Positions 1-9,168 of a stretch of DNA of 41,216 nt are shown piece by piece. Source of the DNA: an uncultured bacterium (GTDB lineage Bacteria > Bacillota > Clostridia > Lachnospirales > Lachnospiraceae). The notes beneath the pieces are model-generated. The model was given only the letters and a program-made list of their open reading frames with translations. It ran no database searches and had not been told where the DNA came from. The stretch covers positions 1-41,216 of the forward strand of contig CAJMON010000022.1 in assembly GCA_905214955.1 (NCBI GenBank). The letters run 5' to 3'. A program made the translations under genes and the position numbers. Numbering within the stretch: the first letter of the stretch is position 1; each line of letters starts with the position of its first letter.

Positions 1-1
1 C

Positions 2-670
2 TATACTGTTTTGGAGAGTAAACAGGACTTTTAAACATGGGTAAAGCGTAGATTGCTGGAATGCGATGCAGAAGAAAATGAGGATTTTGAGCTGCTCCAT
101 AATTCTGTGGAGCAGGTGTCTGGAACTAAATATCGTATTGAGTACATCATCAAGCTCGACACCGCCAAAGAAATGGCAATGCTTGAGCGGAACGAGAAAG
201 GCAAGCAGGTTCGGAAGTATTTCATTGCGGTAGAAAAGAAATATAACCGAATTAAAGTTCCCATGACCATCCCCGAACAGATTCAGCTCCTTGCAATGGG
301 AAATGTAGAACTCAACCAGAAAGTAGATGATCTCGACAAGAAAATTGACCGCCTGGAACTCGACCTTCCCATTCTTGGAATCGAGATCGACCGGATTACC
401 TCAGCGGCGAAAAAGAAAGGCGTAGAATGCCTAGGCGGAAAGAACAGCGAGGCATATGCAGATCGATCACTCCGCGGAAAAGTCTACAATGATATCTACC
501 GGGAACTGAAGCGGCAGTTTGGTGTCACTACATACAAAGCCATCAAACGGAACCAGTGCGATTTGGCAATCTCGATTATTGAAGGCTATCGTCTTCCGTA
601 TGTTCTGCTGGAACAGGTACAGTTCAAGAAATCTCACATTGGTTTATGGGGGGGGGGTAGCGAATTATGA
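2..670 (+). pseudogene. Phage antirepressor (AntA/AntB + ORF6C type), broken by a TAA
   Basis: In one frame from base 2 the product reads YTVLESKQDF, then a TAA stop at 32-34, then TWVKRRLLECDAEENEDF. This matches the antirepressor pattern ESKQDFxxWxKxRI...ENxDFE across the stop, so a sense codon (AAA or similar) seems to have become TAA. After it come the AntA-like YFIAVEKKYN segment and an ORF6C-like C-terminal domain (about RSLRGKVYNDIYRELKR to the end). Such proteins relieve prophage repression. The remaining open part could restart only at a TTG at 53 or later, without a good ribosome site, so I call it a pseudogene. The 3' end contains a run of ten G (648-657) and overlaps the next ORF by ATGA. 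The gene starts left of the window. Confidence 0.7.
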
Positions 671-930
671 GTAAGAGAACCCCGGCCTTAGCAAAAAAGG
701 AAATTATATCTTCCATAAATGCCTACTGTGAGAAAAACAGAAACAAAAGTATGCTCGAAGAGTTGATGAAAGTTGCTGAATATTTTTACAAAGTACACGA
801 CGTAAAAGAATACGCTACTTTGAAAGACATTGATTACGACAAGATATTTTCTATATTGACTATTCTGAGATGCGACGATGAGAAGATGATGAGACGCATA
901 CATTGTTTACTCAGTAATCTTGTAAATTGA
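667..930 (+). CDS. Small phage protein of unknown function
   Basis: An 87-codon ORF whose ATG overlaps the stop of the antirepressor frame (ATGA at 667-670), so it is probably translated by coupling. It has no clear ribosome site of its own beyond the upstream G run. The product is basic at the N-terminus, rich in Lys, Glu and Tyr, and looks helical throughout. I see no signal peptide, membrane segment or known motif. Its position beside an antirepressor suggests an early or regulatory phage gene, but no function can be assigned. Confidence 0.55.
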   Translation: MSKRTPALAKKEIISSINAYCEKNRNKSMLEELMKVAEYFYKVHDVKEYATLKDIDYDKIFSILTILRCDDEKMMRRIHCLLSNLVN

Positions 931-1059
931 CACTCCCAATAGCTAAAACAGGGAGATTTACGACACACTGGATAATTAAAAACATTCATGACAATAGACT
1001 GTTGCACTTGGTATTGATGCTGAAGGAATGACTCCACGGAATTTTGCGAGTATAAAGCA

Positions 1060-1170
1060 ATGGTAAAAGATGCTCTTTTAAACTGCGGCCCATTTGCGGC
1101 CTCTGTATTCTATAATCTTGGCAGAGTGCAGGGAATCCGGGGAGAGCGGGCCCGAAGAAAAAATAAATAA
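1060..1170 (+). pseudogene. Short ORF, probably the 3' remnant of a phage gene
   Basis: A 36-codon open frame from the ATG at 1060 ends in the basic peptide GIRGERARRKNK and contains FYNLGRVQGIRGERAR. This resembles the C-terminal ends of small phage proteins more than random translation. There is no ribosome site before the ATG, and the frame is closed by a TGA at 1021. It sits in the otherwise gene-free stretch 931-1192, exactly where head genes would be expected, so it may be debris of a deleted gene. This is a weak call; the resemblance is by eye only. Confidence 0.25.
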
Positions 1171-1195
1171 ATATGGTTAAGGCGGAGGTGAAATG

Positions 1196-1594
1196 ATGGC
1201 ACAATTTAGCATATCTGGAATGGATGAACTGCTGGTGAAGCTGAATCAGCTGGGGAGATTCGATGAGATTGCCCCGAAGATGATGAAAGCAGGAATGGAG
1301 ATCTTGCAGGAAGAAGTCGTGGCAGAGGCATCAAAGCACAAGGACACCGGTGCAATGGTGGCATCAATTAAGCCTACCGGTCTGATGGCCGGGTATGACG
1401 GCGGGTATTACATGTGTACCCGCCCCACTGGCCGGGATAAAAAGGGTGTACGAAACATGGAAAAGATGGTATACTTGGAATGTGGAGTAAAAGGCCGCCC
1501 TGGAGTCCCTGTAATCACAGCGGCTGTCATCAAAGCAGAGCCGAAAGTGATTCAGGCCATGCAGGAAGTCTTCACAAGAGAAATAAGCCAGTAA
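1196..1594 (+). CDS. HK97 gp10-like head-tail/tail completion protein
   Basis: The product has about 132 residues, the usual size for the HK97 gp10 family, which acts at the head-tail junction or in tail completion of siphophages. The N-terminal pattern FxIxGMDELLxKLxQLG...P.M.KAG is typical, as is the central TGAMVASIKPT segment followed by Gly/Tyr-rich strands. GGAGG at 1184-1188 lies 7 bases before the second of two tandem ATG codons (1196), so I prefer that start over 1193. It is the only head-tail gene left before the tape measure; the neighbours normally seen (portal, capsid, tail tube) are missing. Confidence 0.8.
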   Translation: MAQFSISGMDELLVKLNQLGRFDEIAPKMMKAGMEILQEEVVAEASKHKDTGAMVASIKPTGLMAGYDGGYYMCTRPTGRDKKGVRNMEKMVYLECGVKGRPGVPVITAAVIKAEPKVIQAMQEVFTREISQ

Positions 1595-1604
1595 GGAGGA
1601 AAAA

Positions 1605-1823
1605 ATGGACAATGTGAGGGTTGTTTTATTTGTAGCATTTATTTTCTTCGGATTTATGACTGCATCAGCGAATCTGTTCTGGTTCATTATGTATCTGATG
1701 GGATGCGGGGTACTCTGGTGCATGGTTCATTTCTTTAGATGGATGAGCTGGCTGTTTGGAGATGACATCAAACGCATGAAAAAAGATAAAGACAAGTATT
1801 ACAAAAAAAGAGGATGGAAATAA
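1605..1823 (+). CDS. Small two-helix membrane protein, prophage
   Basis: 72 codons with a good AAGGAGG ribosome site just upstream. Two hydrophobic stretches (about residues 5-26 and 28-52) are followed by a basic tail rich in Lys and Asp ending YYKKRGWK. The likely topology is a membrane hairpin with a cytoplasmic C-terminus. It is not a recognisable tail gene, although it occupies the place where major tail protein and tail-assembly chaperones would stand. It could be a lysogenic-conversion or superinfection protein, but that is speculation. A strong terminator follows at 1836. Confidence 0.6.
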   Translation: MDNVRVVLFVAFIFFGFMTASANLFWFIMYLMGCGVLWCMVHFFRWMSWLFGDDIKRMKKDKDKYYKKRGWK

Positions 1824-1835
1824 AAAGCCGCACAC

Positions 1836-1869
1836 AAGCGTCTGCCGAATAGGCAGGCGCTTCTTTTAT
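1836..1869 (+). terminator. Rho-independent terminator before the tape measure gene
   Basis: AAGCGTCTGCC (1836-1846) pairs with GGCAGGCGCTT (1852-1862): 11 pairs including one G-T, loop GAATA, followed by TTCTTTTA. It separates the small membrane gene from the tape measure gene, so the latter needs read-through, antitermination or its own promoter. Confidence 0.8.
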
Positions 1870-1889
1870 ACTTAAATTGAGGGTGAATT

Positions 1890-4800
1890 ATGGCAGGAAA
1901 GAATGACATTGTAGCGGGAATTCGGCTGGAAGGTGAACAGCAGTTTCGAAGCAGTGTAACAAGCATTAATAAAAGCATCACTGCTCTGAAATCGGAGCTG
2001 AATCTTGTGAAAGCTCAGTACGATGGACAGCAGAACAGCCTGGAAGCTCTGGCGAAGAAGGACGAAGTCCTGAATAAGATCCTGGAACAGCAGAAGCAGA
2101 AGGTGGAAGCAACAAAACAGGGCCTGGATAACGCCACGAAAGCTTATGAGAATGGCGGGAAAAAGATCCAGGAAATGGAAAAATCCGTTACTGCCCAGGA
2201 AACAAAGCTGGCAGAACTGAATAAGACCTACCAGGAAGCAAAGCAGAAGCTGGAAGAGATGGAAAAAGCAAACGATTCCTCCAGTGATGCAGTGAAAGAG
2301 CAGCAGGAAGCGGTCAAAAAGCTGGAAGAAGAATTGAACAGTCAGAACATGGCGGTCACGAAGGCAAAAACCGAGCTGAGCAGGTGCCAGAACGAATACC
2401 AGAAGACCGGAAACAAGGTAGAAGACTGGAAAAACAAGCTGAATACGGCAGAGGCACAGGTGATTAAAGCCAACAATGCAGTGGCTGAAAATGCCCGTTA
2501 CATGGAAGAAGCATCGGTATCAGCTGATAAATGCGCCAAAAGCATTGATGAGTATGGAAAAGCATTAAAAGCACCGGAACAGATCGATACAGAATCTTTG
2601 CTTCAGGGTGCAGTCATTGGAAAAGCGGTAGACCTTGCGACGAATGCTGTTGGAACCATTGCCGGCAAGGCAAAAGAAGCGGCAGAATACGCGGTAAATG
2701 TGGGAAGCTCTTTTGAGGCCGGCATGAGTGAGGTAGCTGCCATCTCCGGAGCTACCGGATCCCAGCTGGAAGCACTAACGGCAAAAGCGAAGGAACTCGG
2801 AAGCTCCACGAAATTTTCCGCCACGGAAGCGGCGTCCGCATTAACCAACATGTCTCTTGCGGGCTGGTCTGTGGATGAGTCCCTTGCGGGAATTGATGGC
2901 GTCCTGCAGCTGGCGGCGGCATCCGGTATGAGTCTGGCGGATGCATCCCAGGCGGTGACGGACAACATCAGCTCTTTTAAACTGGAGGCATCAGACGCGA
3001 CCAAGATTGCAGATATGATGGCATTTGCACAGGCTAACAGCTCTACCACGGCGGCGGAGCTGGCACAGTCCTACAAAAACTGTGCGGCTAACATGAGCGC
3101 AGCCGGCCAGGATATCGAGACCACCACATCCATGCTGGAATCCCTGGCCAATAACGGCTTGCGTGGAAGTGAGGCAGGTACAGCGCTGACGGCGATGATG
3201 CGTGACCTGACGTCAAAAATGAAAGACGGGAAGATTGCGATTGGCGATGCATCCATAGAGGTCATGGATTCAAACGGAAACTTCCGGGACATGACAGACA
3301 TCCTGAAAGATGTGGAAGATGCCACGGATGGCATGGGAGACGCCCAGAAGCAGGCGGCATTGCTGACGACCTTTACAGCGGATTCCATCAAAGGCTTGAA
3401 TATGCTGCTTTCCACCGGTGCCGATGAGGTTGCAGGATATGAAGAAAAACTGAGAACCTGTTCCGGTGCGGCGTCAGACATGGCAGGAGTCATGAACAGC
3501 AACCTGAAAGGAGCCGTGACAGAGCTTGGGTCTGCAACGGAGGGCCTTGGAATCGCAGTGTACCAGCAGATCAGCGGACCGCTGACGAGTGCGGTAGATC
3601 TGATGACAACTGCAGTGTCTGGACTTACGGAAGCCATTGACCCGCCAAAGACCAAGATGCAGGAATTTTCCGAGGAAGTGGAAGCCGCTAACGAACAGCT
3701 CAAAGAAGCACTGGAAAACGGTGAAACTGCCATGCAGAATGCGGAACTGGATGCCGGGAAAATCACGGCGCTGGGAACATCTCTGCTGGAATTAAATAAT
3801 GTCGAGGATAAGTCCCTGACCCAGAAATATCGGCTGCGGGAAGTTGTAGCAGAGCTGGGGGAGAGCATTCCGGAAATTGCGGCAGCGTATGACTCCGAAA
3901 AAGACTCTGTAAACCTGACTAATGAGGAAATTACAAAACTCATCGCAAACACAAAAGAATTGATGATTGCGCAGGCAGCACAGGCTGCAGGGCAGGAAAT
4001 CATGAATTCCCTGCTGGAAGCACAGGTACAGCTGAATAATGCAAAAGAGATTGAGAGCGCTTTGCAGGACGAGGTAGATGCATACAGGCGGGCAGGAGAA
4101 GAACTGCAGAAGCTTGATGAGAACTTTAACCAGGCGCCAGACAGTGCAGACGAATACAACCGGAAACTGCAGGAGATTGCAGACACTACGGGCATCAGAG
4201 TCGACGATATCGTTGCTATGCAGTCAGAGCTAACGCTGAAAACAGCGGAAGCAAACGGAAAGCTCGAAGAACAGAGCAAAACCATCCAGGAATTGAGCGG
4301 AAACATTGCGGACGGCAAAGAGAAGTATGAGGGAATCACCAAAGCAGGGGAAGACCTGGTAAAGCAGACAGAAGAGACTAATAAAAGAATCGAAGAGTTG
4401 CCGCAGGGAATCAAAAATCTGGGAGATGCATTCCTGCAGGAAAGGATGAGTGTCCAGGATTTTAAAGCCACGCTGAAAGACACGGCGGATACCGCAGAAC
4501 AGACAGCACCGGTATACCGGCAGGGACTTCCGGAGGCGTTTGCAAAATCAGAAGAGGGCGGTAAGACCTTGACAGACGTCCTGGCAGATCTGGGAGACAC
4601 AGCGGAAGAGACTGCAGAAGACGCAAAAAGTGCCGCAGAATTATTCCAGGATGCCCAGGAGGAGGCATTTAGCAATGTCTTGGATTTGTACGATTCTTTC
4701 CGGGATGAGGCGGAAAACAGCCTGAAATTTGATTTCCTGGGGGAAGATTTTGACGGCGGCTATGATGCCACTGTGGAAACCATGCTGGAAAGCAGCCGGA

Positions 4801-7800
4801 AGCAGATCGAAGGCCTGCAAAATTACGAAAAGAACCTGAACACGGTCAAGGACCATCTGGGAAAAGAGATTTCCCCACAGTTTCTGGCCTATCTGGAGTC
4901 CCTGGGAACAGAGAGCGCCAACATGCTGCAGCACATTGCCATTACCTTTGAACAGGATAACGGATCAGAGCTTGTCAAAGAGTGGAGCGACAACTACACG
5001 GCGTACATGGATAACAAAGACCGCATTGCAGAGGTATTAAGCGGTGACAAGACGGCACTGGAAGCAGGCCTGCAGGAGCTTGGATCCAGTGAGACAGACT
5101 GGCAGGGTCTCAAGGATACCATGGACAGCGCTGTGGAAACCCTGAAAAGTTCCGGCACAGAGGTATCGGATGCGGCGGTAACTGCTTTTTCGGATGCCAT
5201 TGAGACTGCGAAAGAGATGGGGGCACAGATCCCGGAAGGCCTGGAATCAGGGATTGCATCCGGAGAAATTGACTTGGAAGGAGCCACGGCGTCCTTGAAC
5301 GGAGCGATTCAGGGGCAGCTGGAAGGTCTGCTGGAGATTGCAGAAGAGCGTGGAGCCAAAATTCAGGAAGAAATCAAAAAAGGAATTGAAAGCGGAAACA
5401 TTGACCCGGAAACTGCATTTTCGGAATTAATGTCTTCCCTGTCTGACTTAAGCGGCCAGATGGAGAACAAGGCCGATGAGGCCGGCGGCGCATTTGCGCA
5501 AAAAATGACGGAAAAAGAACCGGAAGCAAAAAGCGCCGGGGAAAACCTGTCAGATGCTGCTGCATCCGGCGTAGAATCCGGAAACGAAAGATTCTCCGTA
5601 GCTGGAGAAACGTCTGGACAGAATTATACGAGCGGAATTGAGAACGGGACTGACTCCGCAAGTTCTGCCGGCATCAGCCTGGCACAGGCCGGAGCGGACG
5701 GCGCAGGCAGCGGGCAGGCTGATTTTGAGACAGCCGGTCGGAATGCCGCCGAAGGATATGCACAGGGTATCCGGAATGGACAGGACTCTGTCATCAATGC
5801 TGCCACGGAAATGGTCCAGAGAGGACACGAAGCGGCCAACAAAGCGCAGGATTCTCACTCACCGTCCAAAAAATACGAAAAGAGTGGTAAGTGGGCTGGC
5901 GAAGGTTATGCAAAAGGCGTGAAAAAAACAAAGCCCACTGTGGAGAAAACCGTAAAAGAGGTTGTAAAAAGTGGATACGATGCGGCGAAAAAAGCCTTTT
6001 CCACATCCGACATGGAGAAGATCACGGCAAAAGTCAATGAAGCTTTCGGCGTATCCAAGACAAAGACCACCGGAAGCGGAAAAAACGCGAAAACCACTGC
6101 CAAAGAAACCGAAACCTATTACAAAGAGGTTTATACAGCCGCGTCCCAGTACCTGAAAAATCTGGAAGTGACACAGAAGGTGTCCGCCTCCCAGGAAGTC
6201 CAGTACTGGAAGACGGTGAAAGCCAGCTTAAAAGAAGGAACGCAGGGCTGGTACAACGCGGAAAAAGACCTGAAAGCCGCACAGAAAAAGATCAAGACAG
6301 AGACGTCAGAACACTATGACAAGATGGTCACCAGGGCGGAGAAGTATGTGGACCGCCAGCAGACACTGGGACGGATGAGTAACCAGGAGGAAGCTGACTA
6401 CTGGAAAAAGAAGCTCAGCGCGATAGAAAAAGACGGAGGGAAGTATACAGACGCATGGTACTCCGTCACGAAAAAGATCACCAATGCCCAGGAAAACGCC
6501 AAGAATGACCGGAAAGAGTACTACGACAAGATGGTCTCGGACCAGCAAAACTATATCAGCAAGCAGAAGCTGCTTGGAAAAATGGATGAGGCTGGTGAAG
6601 CGGAACACTGGCGGCAGCTTCTTGCGGAATTGGAAGACCACGGAAAAAAATATTCCCAGCGCTGGCTAACGGTTTACGAAAACCTCAAAAACGCCAAGAA
6701 GTCCGCCCAGGACAAGATCATCTCCGATGCTGAAACATACACCAAGCGGCAAAAACTGCTGAATAAAATGACCACCCAGCAGGAGCTGGAGTACTGGCAG
6801 GGAATCCTCAAACAGGTCAAAAAGGGGTCCGATGCCTGGTATACCGCTTACGAAAAGATCAAGGAGCTTAAAAAAGACGTCAAAAGCGAAGCAACTGATA
6901 CGAAAGAGAAGGCGGATAAGGTCTCAAGCACAAGGTCATCTGTCCAGGACAAAATGCTGTCATCCTACAAGACTTATTACAAGGTCTCGGAAAAAGCTGA
7001 GATGGACTACTGGGATGCAGCCAGAAAGCAGTTCCAGGCTGGAACGAATGAACGGGTAGAAGCGGATCAGAAATGGCTGGATGCCAAGCAGTCCTATTAC
7101 GACAAGCTCGCGGAGTGTGATCAGTCCTACTACGACAAGACAAAAGAAATCACGGATAAGCTTAAGGATGACATCCAGGACCTGACGGATGCTTATCACG
7201 ATTCCGTGAAGAGCCGGAAGGATGATATTTTGTCATCGGTAAGCGGCTTCGGGGCTTTTAACAGCACGGGATACGACATGGCGACCCTCCAGCACAACAT
7301 GGACACGCAGGTGGCAGGGCTTGCGCTGTGGGAGCAGCAGCTCGGAGAACTGGAAGAGAAAATGAAAGGCTTTTCCGGAAGCGAAGCGTTTGTGGAAGAG
7401 CTCCGGAAGATGGGTCCTGACGCTGCTGCAAGCATCTACAGTCTGAACAACGCATCATCGGAAGAGCTTGCCAAGTTTTTTGAAAGCTGGAGAAAGAAGC
7501 AGGAGCTGGCAGAGTCCCAGGCGATAAAAGAAAATGAATCGCTCCGGGAGGAAACCAACAAAAAAATTGAGAAGCTGAAATCGGACGCTCAGAAAGAACT
7601 GGATGACGCCAAAAAGACATGGGAGAAAACCAGGAAAGAAATCATGGAGCCGATGTCCGCGGACCTTGCGGAGCTTGCAAAAAAATGCCGGAATGCGGCA
7701 GAGGATGCCGTGGCGGGGCTGGTGTCCGGCCTGAAAACGGCAGCCAGCAACAAGGCAACAAAAACGGCAGTCACCAAGGCAGCTACCACCGTAGCGGATG

Positions 7801-8396
7801 GGCTGGGGACACTGACTAAGCAGGGGAAAATCATTGGAAAGGATACCCTGGACGGAATCCTAGAAGGGCTGAAAAACAGTAAAAAGATTGACTCTGCCAC
7901 ATCAGACCTGGCCAATGAGATCGCGAAATCAATCAAGAAAAAGTTTGGGATCCATTCTCCGTCCAAACTGATGCGGGAAGAGGTAGGACCCTATATCCCA
8001 TCCGGAATTGGAGAGGGAATCGAGGACAACACCAAAGCGGCCATTGCGGCTACCGATAAGATGTCGGAAGACATCCTGCGGGAAGCACAGGCAGGGCTGG
8101 AAGGACAGCAGGAAAAACTGAAAGCCTACGCGGAAAGCCTGAATCTGGCAGGAGGCGTGGAACGCCTGAACAACCTACTGGAAACGCCACTGACACAGCA
8201 GACAAACGTTACGGTTAATAACACAGGACTGCTGGAAGGTTTCACGGCGCTGATAGCCACGGTGGAAAACGCTGTGGAAAAACTGGAAAACCTGCAGGTG
8301 GTCATGGACAAGGGAGCTGTGGTTGGCCAGATCAAAGACAGCATGAGCCAGGCGCTGGCTTATGACCAGGTAAGACGGAACAGGGGGCGCTATTAA
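1890..8396 (+). CDS. Phage tail tape measure protein (TP901 family)
   Basis: 2168 residues. The tape measure sets tail length and helps DNA ejection. Residues 1-220 are a Lys/Glu/Gln-rich coiled coil. Residues about 272-445 are the TP901-type core, with GSSFEAGMSEVAAISGA, TKFSATEAASALTNMSLAGW and ANNGLRGSEAGTALTAMM. Residues about 600-1250 are mostly helical. Two HSPSK motifs occur, near residue 1322 (SHSPSKKYEKSGKWAGEGYA) and near 2021 (GIHSPSKLMREE). Between them, about 1430-1750, lie imperfect repeats around YW and WY pairs. No lysozyme or peptidase domain was recognised. The length would predict a tail of roughly 300 nm if the usual residue-to-length rule held. The start ATG follows GAGGGTGAATT. 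The frame is fully open, which is notable in an otherwise incomplete prophage. Confidence 0.93.
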   Translation: MAGKNDIVAGIRLEGEQQFRSSVTSINKSITALKSELNLVKAQYDGQQNSLEALAKKDEVLNKILEQQKQKVEATKQGLDNATKAYENGGKKIQEMEKSVTAQETKLAELNKTYQEAKQKLEEMEKANDSSSDAVKEQQEAVKKLEEELNSQNMAVTKAKTELSRCQNEYQKTGNKVEDWKNKLNTAEAQVIKANNAVAENARYMEEASVSADKCAKSIDEYGKALKAPEQIDTESLLQGAVIGKAVDLATNAVGTIAGKAKEAAEYAVNVGSSFEAGMSEVAAISGATGSQLEALTAKAKELGSSTKFSATEAASALTNMSLAGWSVDESLAGIDGVLQLAAASGMSLADASQAVTDNISSFKLEASDATKIADMMAFAQANSSTTAAELAQSYKNCAANMSAAGQDIETTTSMLESLANNGLRGSEAGTALTAMMRDLTSKMKDGKIAIGDASIEVMDSNGNFRDMTDILKDVEDATDGMGDAQKQAALLTTFTADSIKGLNMLLSTGADEVAGYEEKLRTCSGAASDMAGVMNSNLKGAVTELGSATEGLGIAVYQQISGPLTSAVDLMTTAVSGLTEAIDPPKTKMQEFSEEVEAANEQLKEALENGETAMQNAELDAGKITALGTSLLELNNVEDKSLTQKYRLREVVAELGESIPEIAAAYDSEKDSVNLTNEEITKLIANTKELMIAQAAQAAGQEIMNSLLEAQVQLNNAKEIESALQDEVDAYRRAGEELQKLDENFNQAPDSADEYNRKLQEIADTTGIRVDDIVAMQSELTLKTAEANGKLEEQSKTIQELSGNIADGKEKYEGITKAGEDLVKQTEETNKRIEELPQGIKNLGDAFLQERMSVQDFKATLKDTADTAEQTAPVYRQGLPEAFAKSEEGGKTLTDVLADLGDTAEETAEDAKSAAELFQDAQEEAFSNVLDLYDSFRDEAENSLKFDFLGEDFDGGYDATVETMLESSRKQIEGLQNYEKNLNTVKDHLGKEISPQFLAYLESLGTESANMLQHIAITFEQDNGSELVKEWSDNYTAYMDNKDRIAEVLSGDKTALEAGLQELGSSETDWQGLKDTMDSAVETLKSSGTEVSDAAVTAFSDAIETAKEMGAQIPEGLESGIASGEIDLEGATASLNGAIQGQLEGLLEIAEERGAKIQEEIKKGIESGNIDPETAFSELMSSLSDLSGQMENKADEAGGAFAQKMTEKEPEAKSAGENLSDAAASGVESGNERFSVAGETSGQNYTSGIENGTDSASSAGISLAQAGADGAGSGQADFETAGRNAAEGYAQGIRNGQDSVINAATEMVQRGHEAANKAQDSHSPSKKYEKSGKWAGEGYAKGVKKTKPTVEKTVKEVVKSGYDAAKKAFSTSDMEKITAKVNEAFGVSKTKTTGSGKNAKTTAKETETYYKEVYTAASQYLKNLEVTQKVSASQEVQYWKTVKASLKEGTQGWYNAEKDLKAAQKKIKTETSEHYDKMVTRAEKYVDRQQTLGRMSNQEEADYWKKKLSAIEKDGGKYTDAWYSVTKKITNAQENAKNDRKEYYDKMVSDQQNYISKQKLLGKMDEAGEAEHWRQLLAELEDHGKKYSQRWLTVYENLKNAKKSAQDKIISDAETYTKRQKLLNKMTTQQELEYWQGILKQVKKGSDAWYTAYEKIKELKKDVKSEATDTKEKADKVSSTRSSVQDKMLSSYKTYYKVSEKAEMDYWDAARKQFQAGTNERVEADQKWLDAKQSYYDKLAECDQSYYDKTKEITDKLKDDIQDLTDAYHDSVKSRKDDILSSVSGFGAFNSTGYDMATLQHNMDTQVAGLALWEQQLGELEEKMKGFSGSEAFVEELRKMGPDAAASIYSLNNASSEELAKFFESWRKKQELAESQAIKENESLREETNKKIEKLKSDAQKELDDAKKTWEKTRKEIMEPMSADLAELAKKCRNAAEDAVAGLVSGLKTAASNKATKTAVTKAATTVADGLGTLTKQGKIIGKDTLDGILEGLKNSKKIDSATSDLANEIAKSIKKKFGIHSPSKLMREEVGPYIPSGIGEGIEDNTKAAIAATDKMSEDILREAQAGLEGQQEKLKAYAESLNLAGGVERLNNLLETPLTQQTNVTVNNTGLLEGFTALIATVENAVEKLENLQVVMDKGAVVGQIKDSMSQALAYDQVRRNRGRY
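6170..7130 (+). repeat. Degenerate YW/WY repeats in the tape measure
   Basis: Residues about 1430-1750 of the tape measure hold four to five units of about 75 residues. The units follow the pattern (Y/H)YDKMV...xYxxRQxxLGxM...E.xYWxxxLxxxxxGSxxWYxxxxKIxxAK. Clear examples begin near 6310, 6520, 6710 and 6950. At protein level they are related; at DNA level they have diverged, so the duplication is old. Spacing of aromatic pairs is a common feature of tape measures. Confidence 0.6.
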
Positions 8397-8417
8397 ACCC
8401 AGAAAGGAACAGAAAGC

Positions 8418-9149
8418 ATGAAGATCAATGGAAAAGACGTGGCAGCACATAATGCGAAGCAGTGGAACGTTACGATTGGGAATGCCTCTATCAGCAATGA
8501 CAGCACATGGGCCAGGGGATCCCCCGTTCCGGTGATCTTTGGAAATACGCTGGGATTTAAGAGCTTGAAAGTTACGCTGCTCGTGAAAGGGAAAAACCGG
8601 GAAGACATCTGCCAGAATGTGAGCGACCTGCTGGCGGAAATGCTGGATATTGTAGAGCTGGAATTGGATGGATTTTCCCACCGATTCCGCGGATACTTGG
8701 CAAAATCCTCCCATGAGGAGAAGGTGCTTAATCGGTGGCACAAGCTCACCCTGGAATTCCAGGTGTACGAGTACGGCGCTGTTGTTGAACAGCAGGGAAC
8801 GTTTTCCGGGATTCCGGCAGTCACCATGGCAGTCAGCAACCCGGGGAACATTTTGACTCCTATCCGGCTGGAGATCACTCCAACTGCCGGGATTGCGTCT
8901 CTTACGATTTCCGGAGTCTGTATGGATCCGGACACAGGGGAGGAACAGCCAATCTCCCTGAAAAACCTGACAACTGGGAACACGGTGGTGCTTGACGGGG
9001 AAACGGGACTTGTGACGGAAAAAGGAGCCCTGAAATCCAAGGACACAGAGATGTGGACGCTTCCGGCTCTGAGCCCTGGAACCACAACGCTTACCTGTAG
9101 CACGGGAACCCTTAGTATCCGCGTAAAGCTGTATCCCAGATATATGTGA
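8418..9149 (+). CDS. Distal tail protein (Dit-like)
   Basis: 243 residues. Dit forms the hub that joins the tail tube to the tip and fibres. The N-terminus MKINGKDVAAHNAKQWNVTIG with the VxLLVKGKNREDI...SDLLAEM segment, followed by a beta-rich C-terminal half with GNILTPIRLEITPT and a terminal VKLYPRYM, fits the siphophage tail-family proteins. The position directly between tape measure and Tal is diagnostic. AGAAAGGAACAGAAAGC precedes the ATG. The C-terminal galectin-like domain often found in Dit is plausible here but not proved. Confidence 0.8.
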   Translation: MKINGKDVAAHNAKQWNVTIGNASISNDSTWARGSPVPVIFGNTLGFKSLKVTLLVKGKNREDICQNVSDLLAEMLDIVELELDGFSHRFRGYLAKSSHEEKVLNRWHKLTLEFQVYEYGAVVEQQGTFSGIPAVTMAVSNPGNILTPIRLEITPTAGIASLTISGVCMDPDTGEEQPISLKNLTTGNTVVLDGETGLVTEKGALKSKDTEMWTLPALSPGTTTLTCSTGTLSIRVKLYPRYM

Positions 9150-9168
9150 CAGAAAGGATGGAAAAACC

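Noticed and set aside
32..34. TAA in the antirepressor as a recoded codon
   Set aside because: All other genes in the window, including host genes, use TAA as a normal stop, and no recoding signal follows.
3071..4675. Long open frame (534 codons) on the - strand inside the tape measure gene
   Set aside because: Ser/Ala-rich translation with no motif or ribosome site; it mirrors the codon pattern of the tape measure coding strand.
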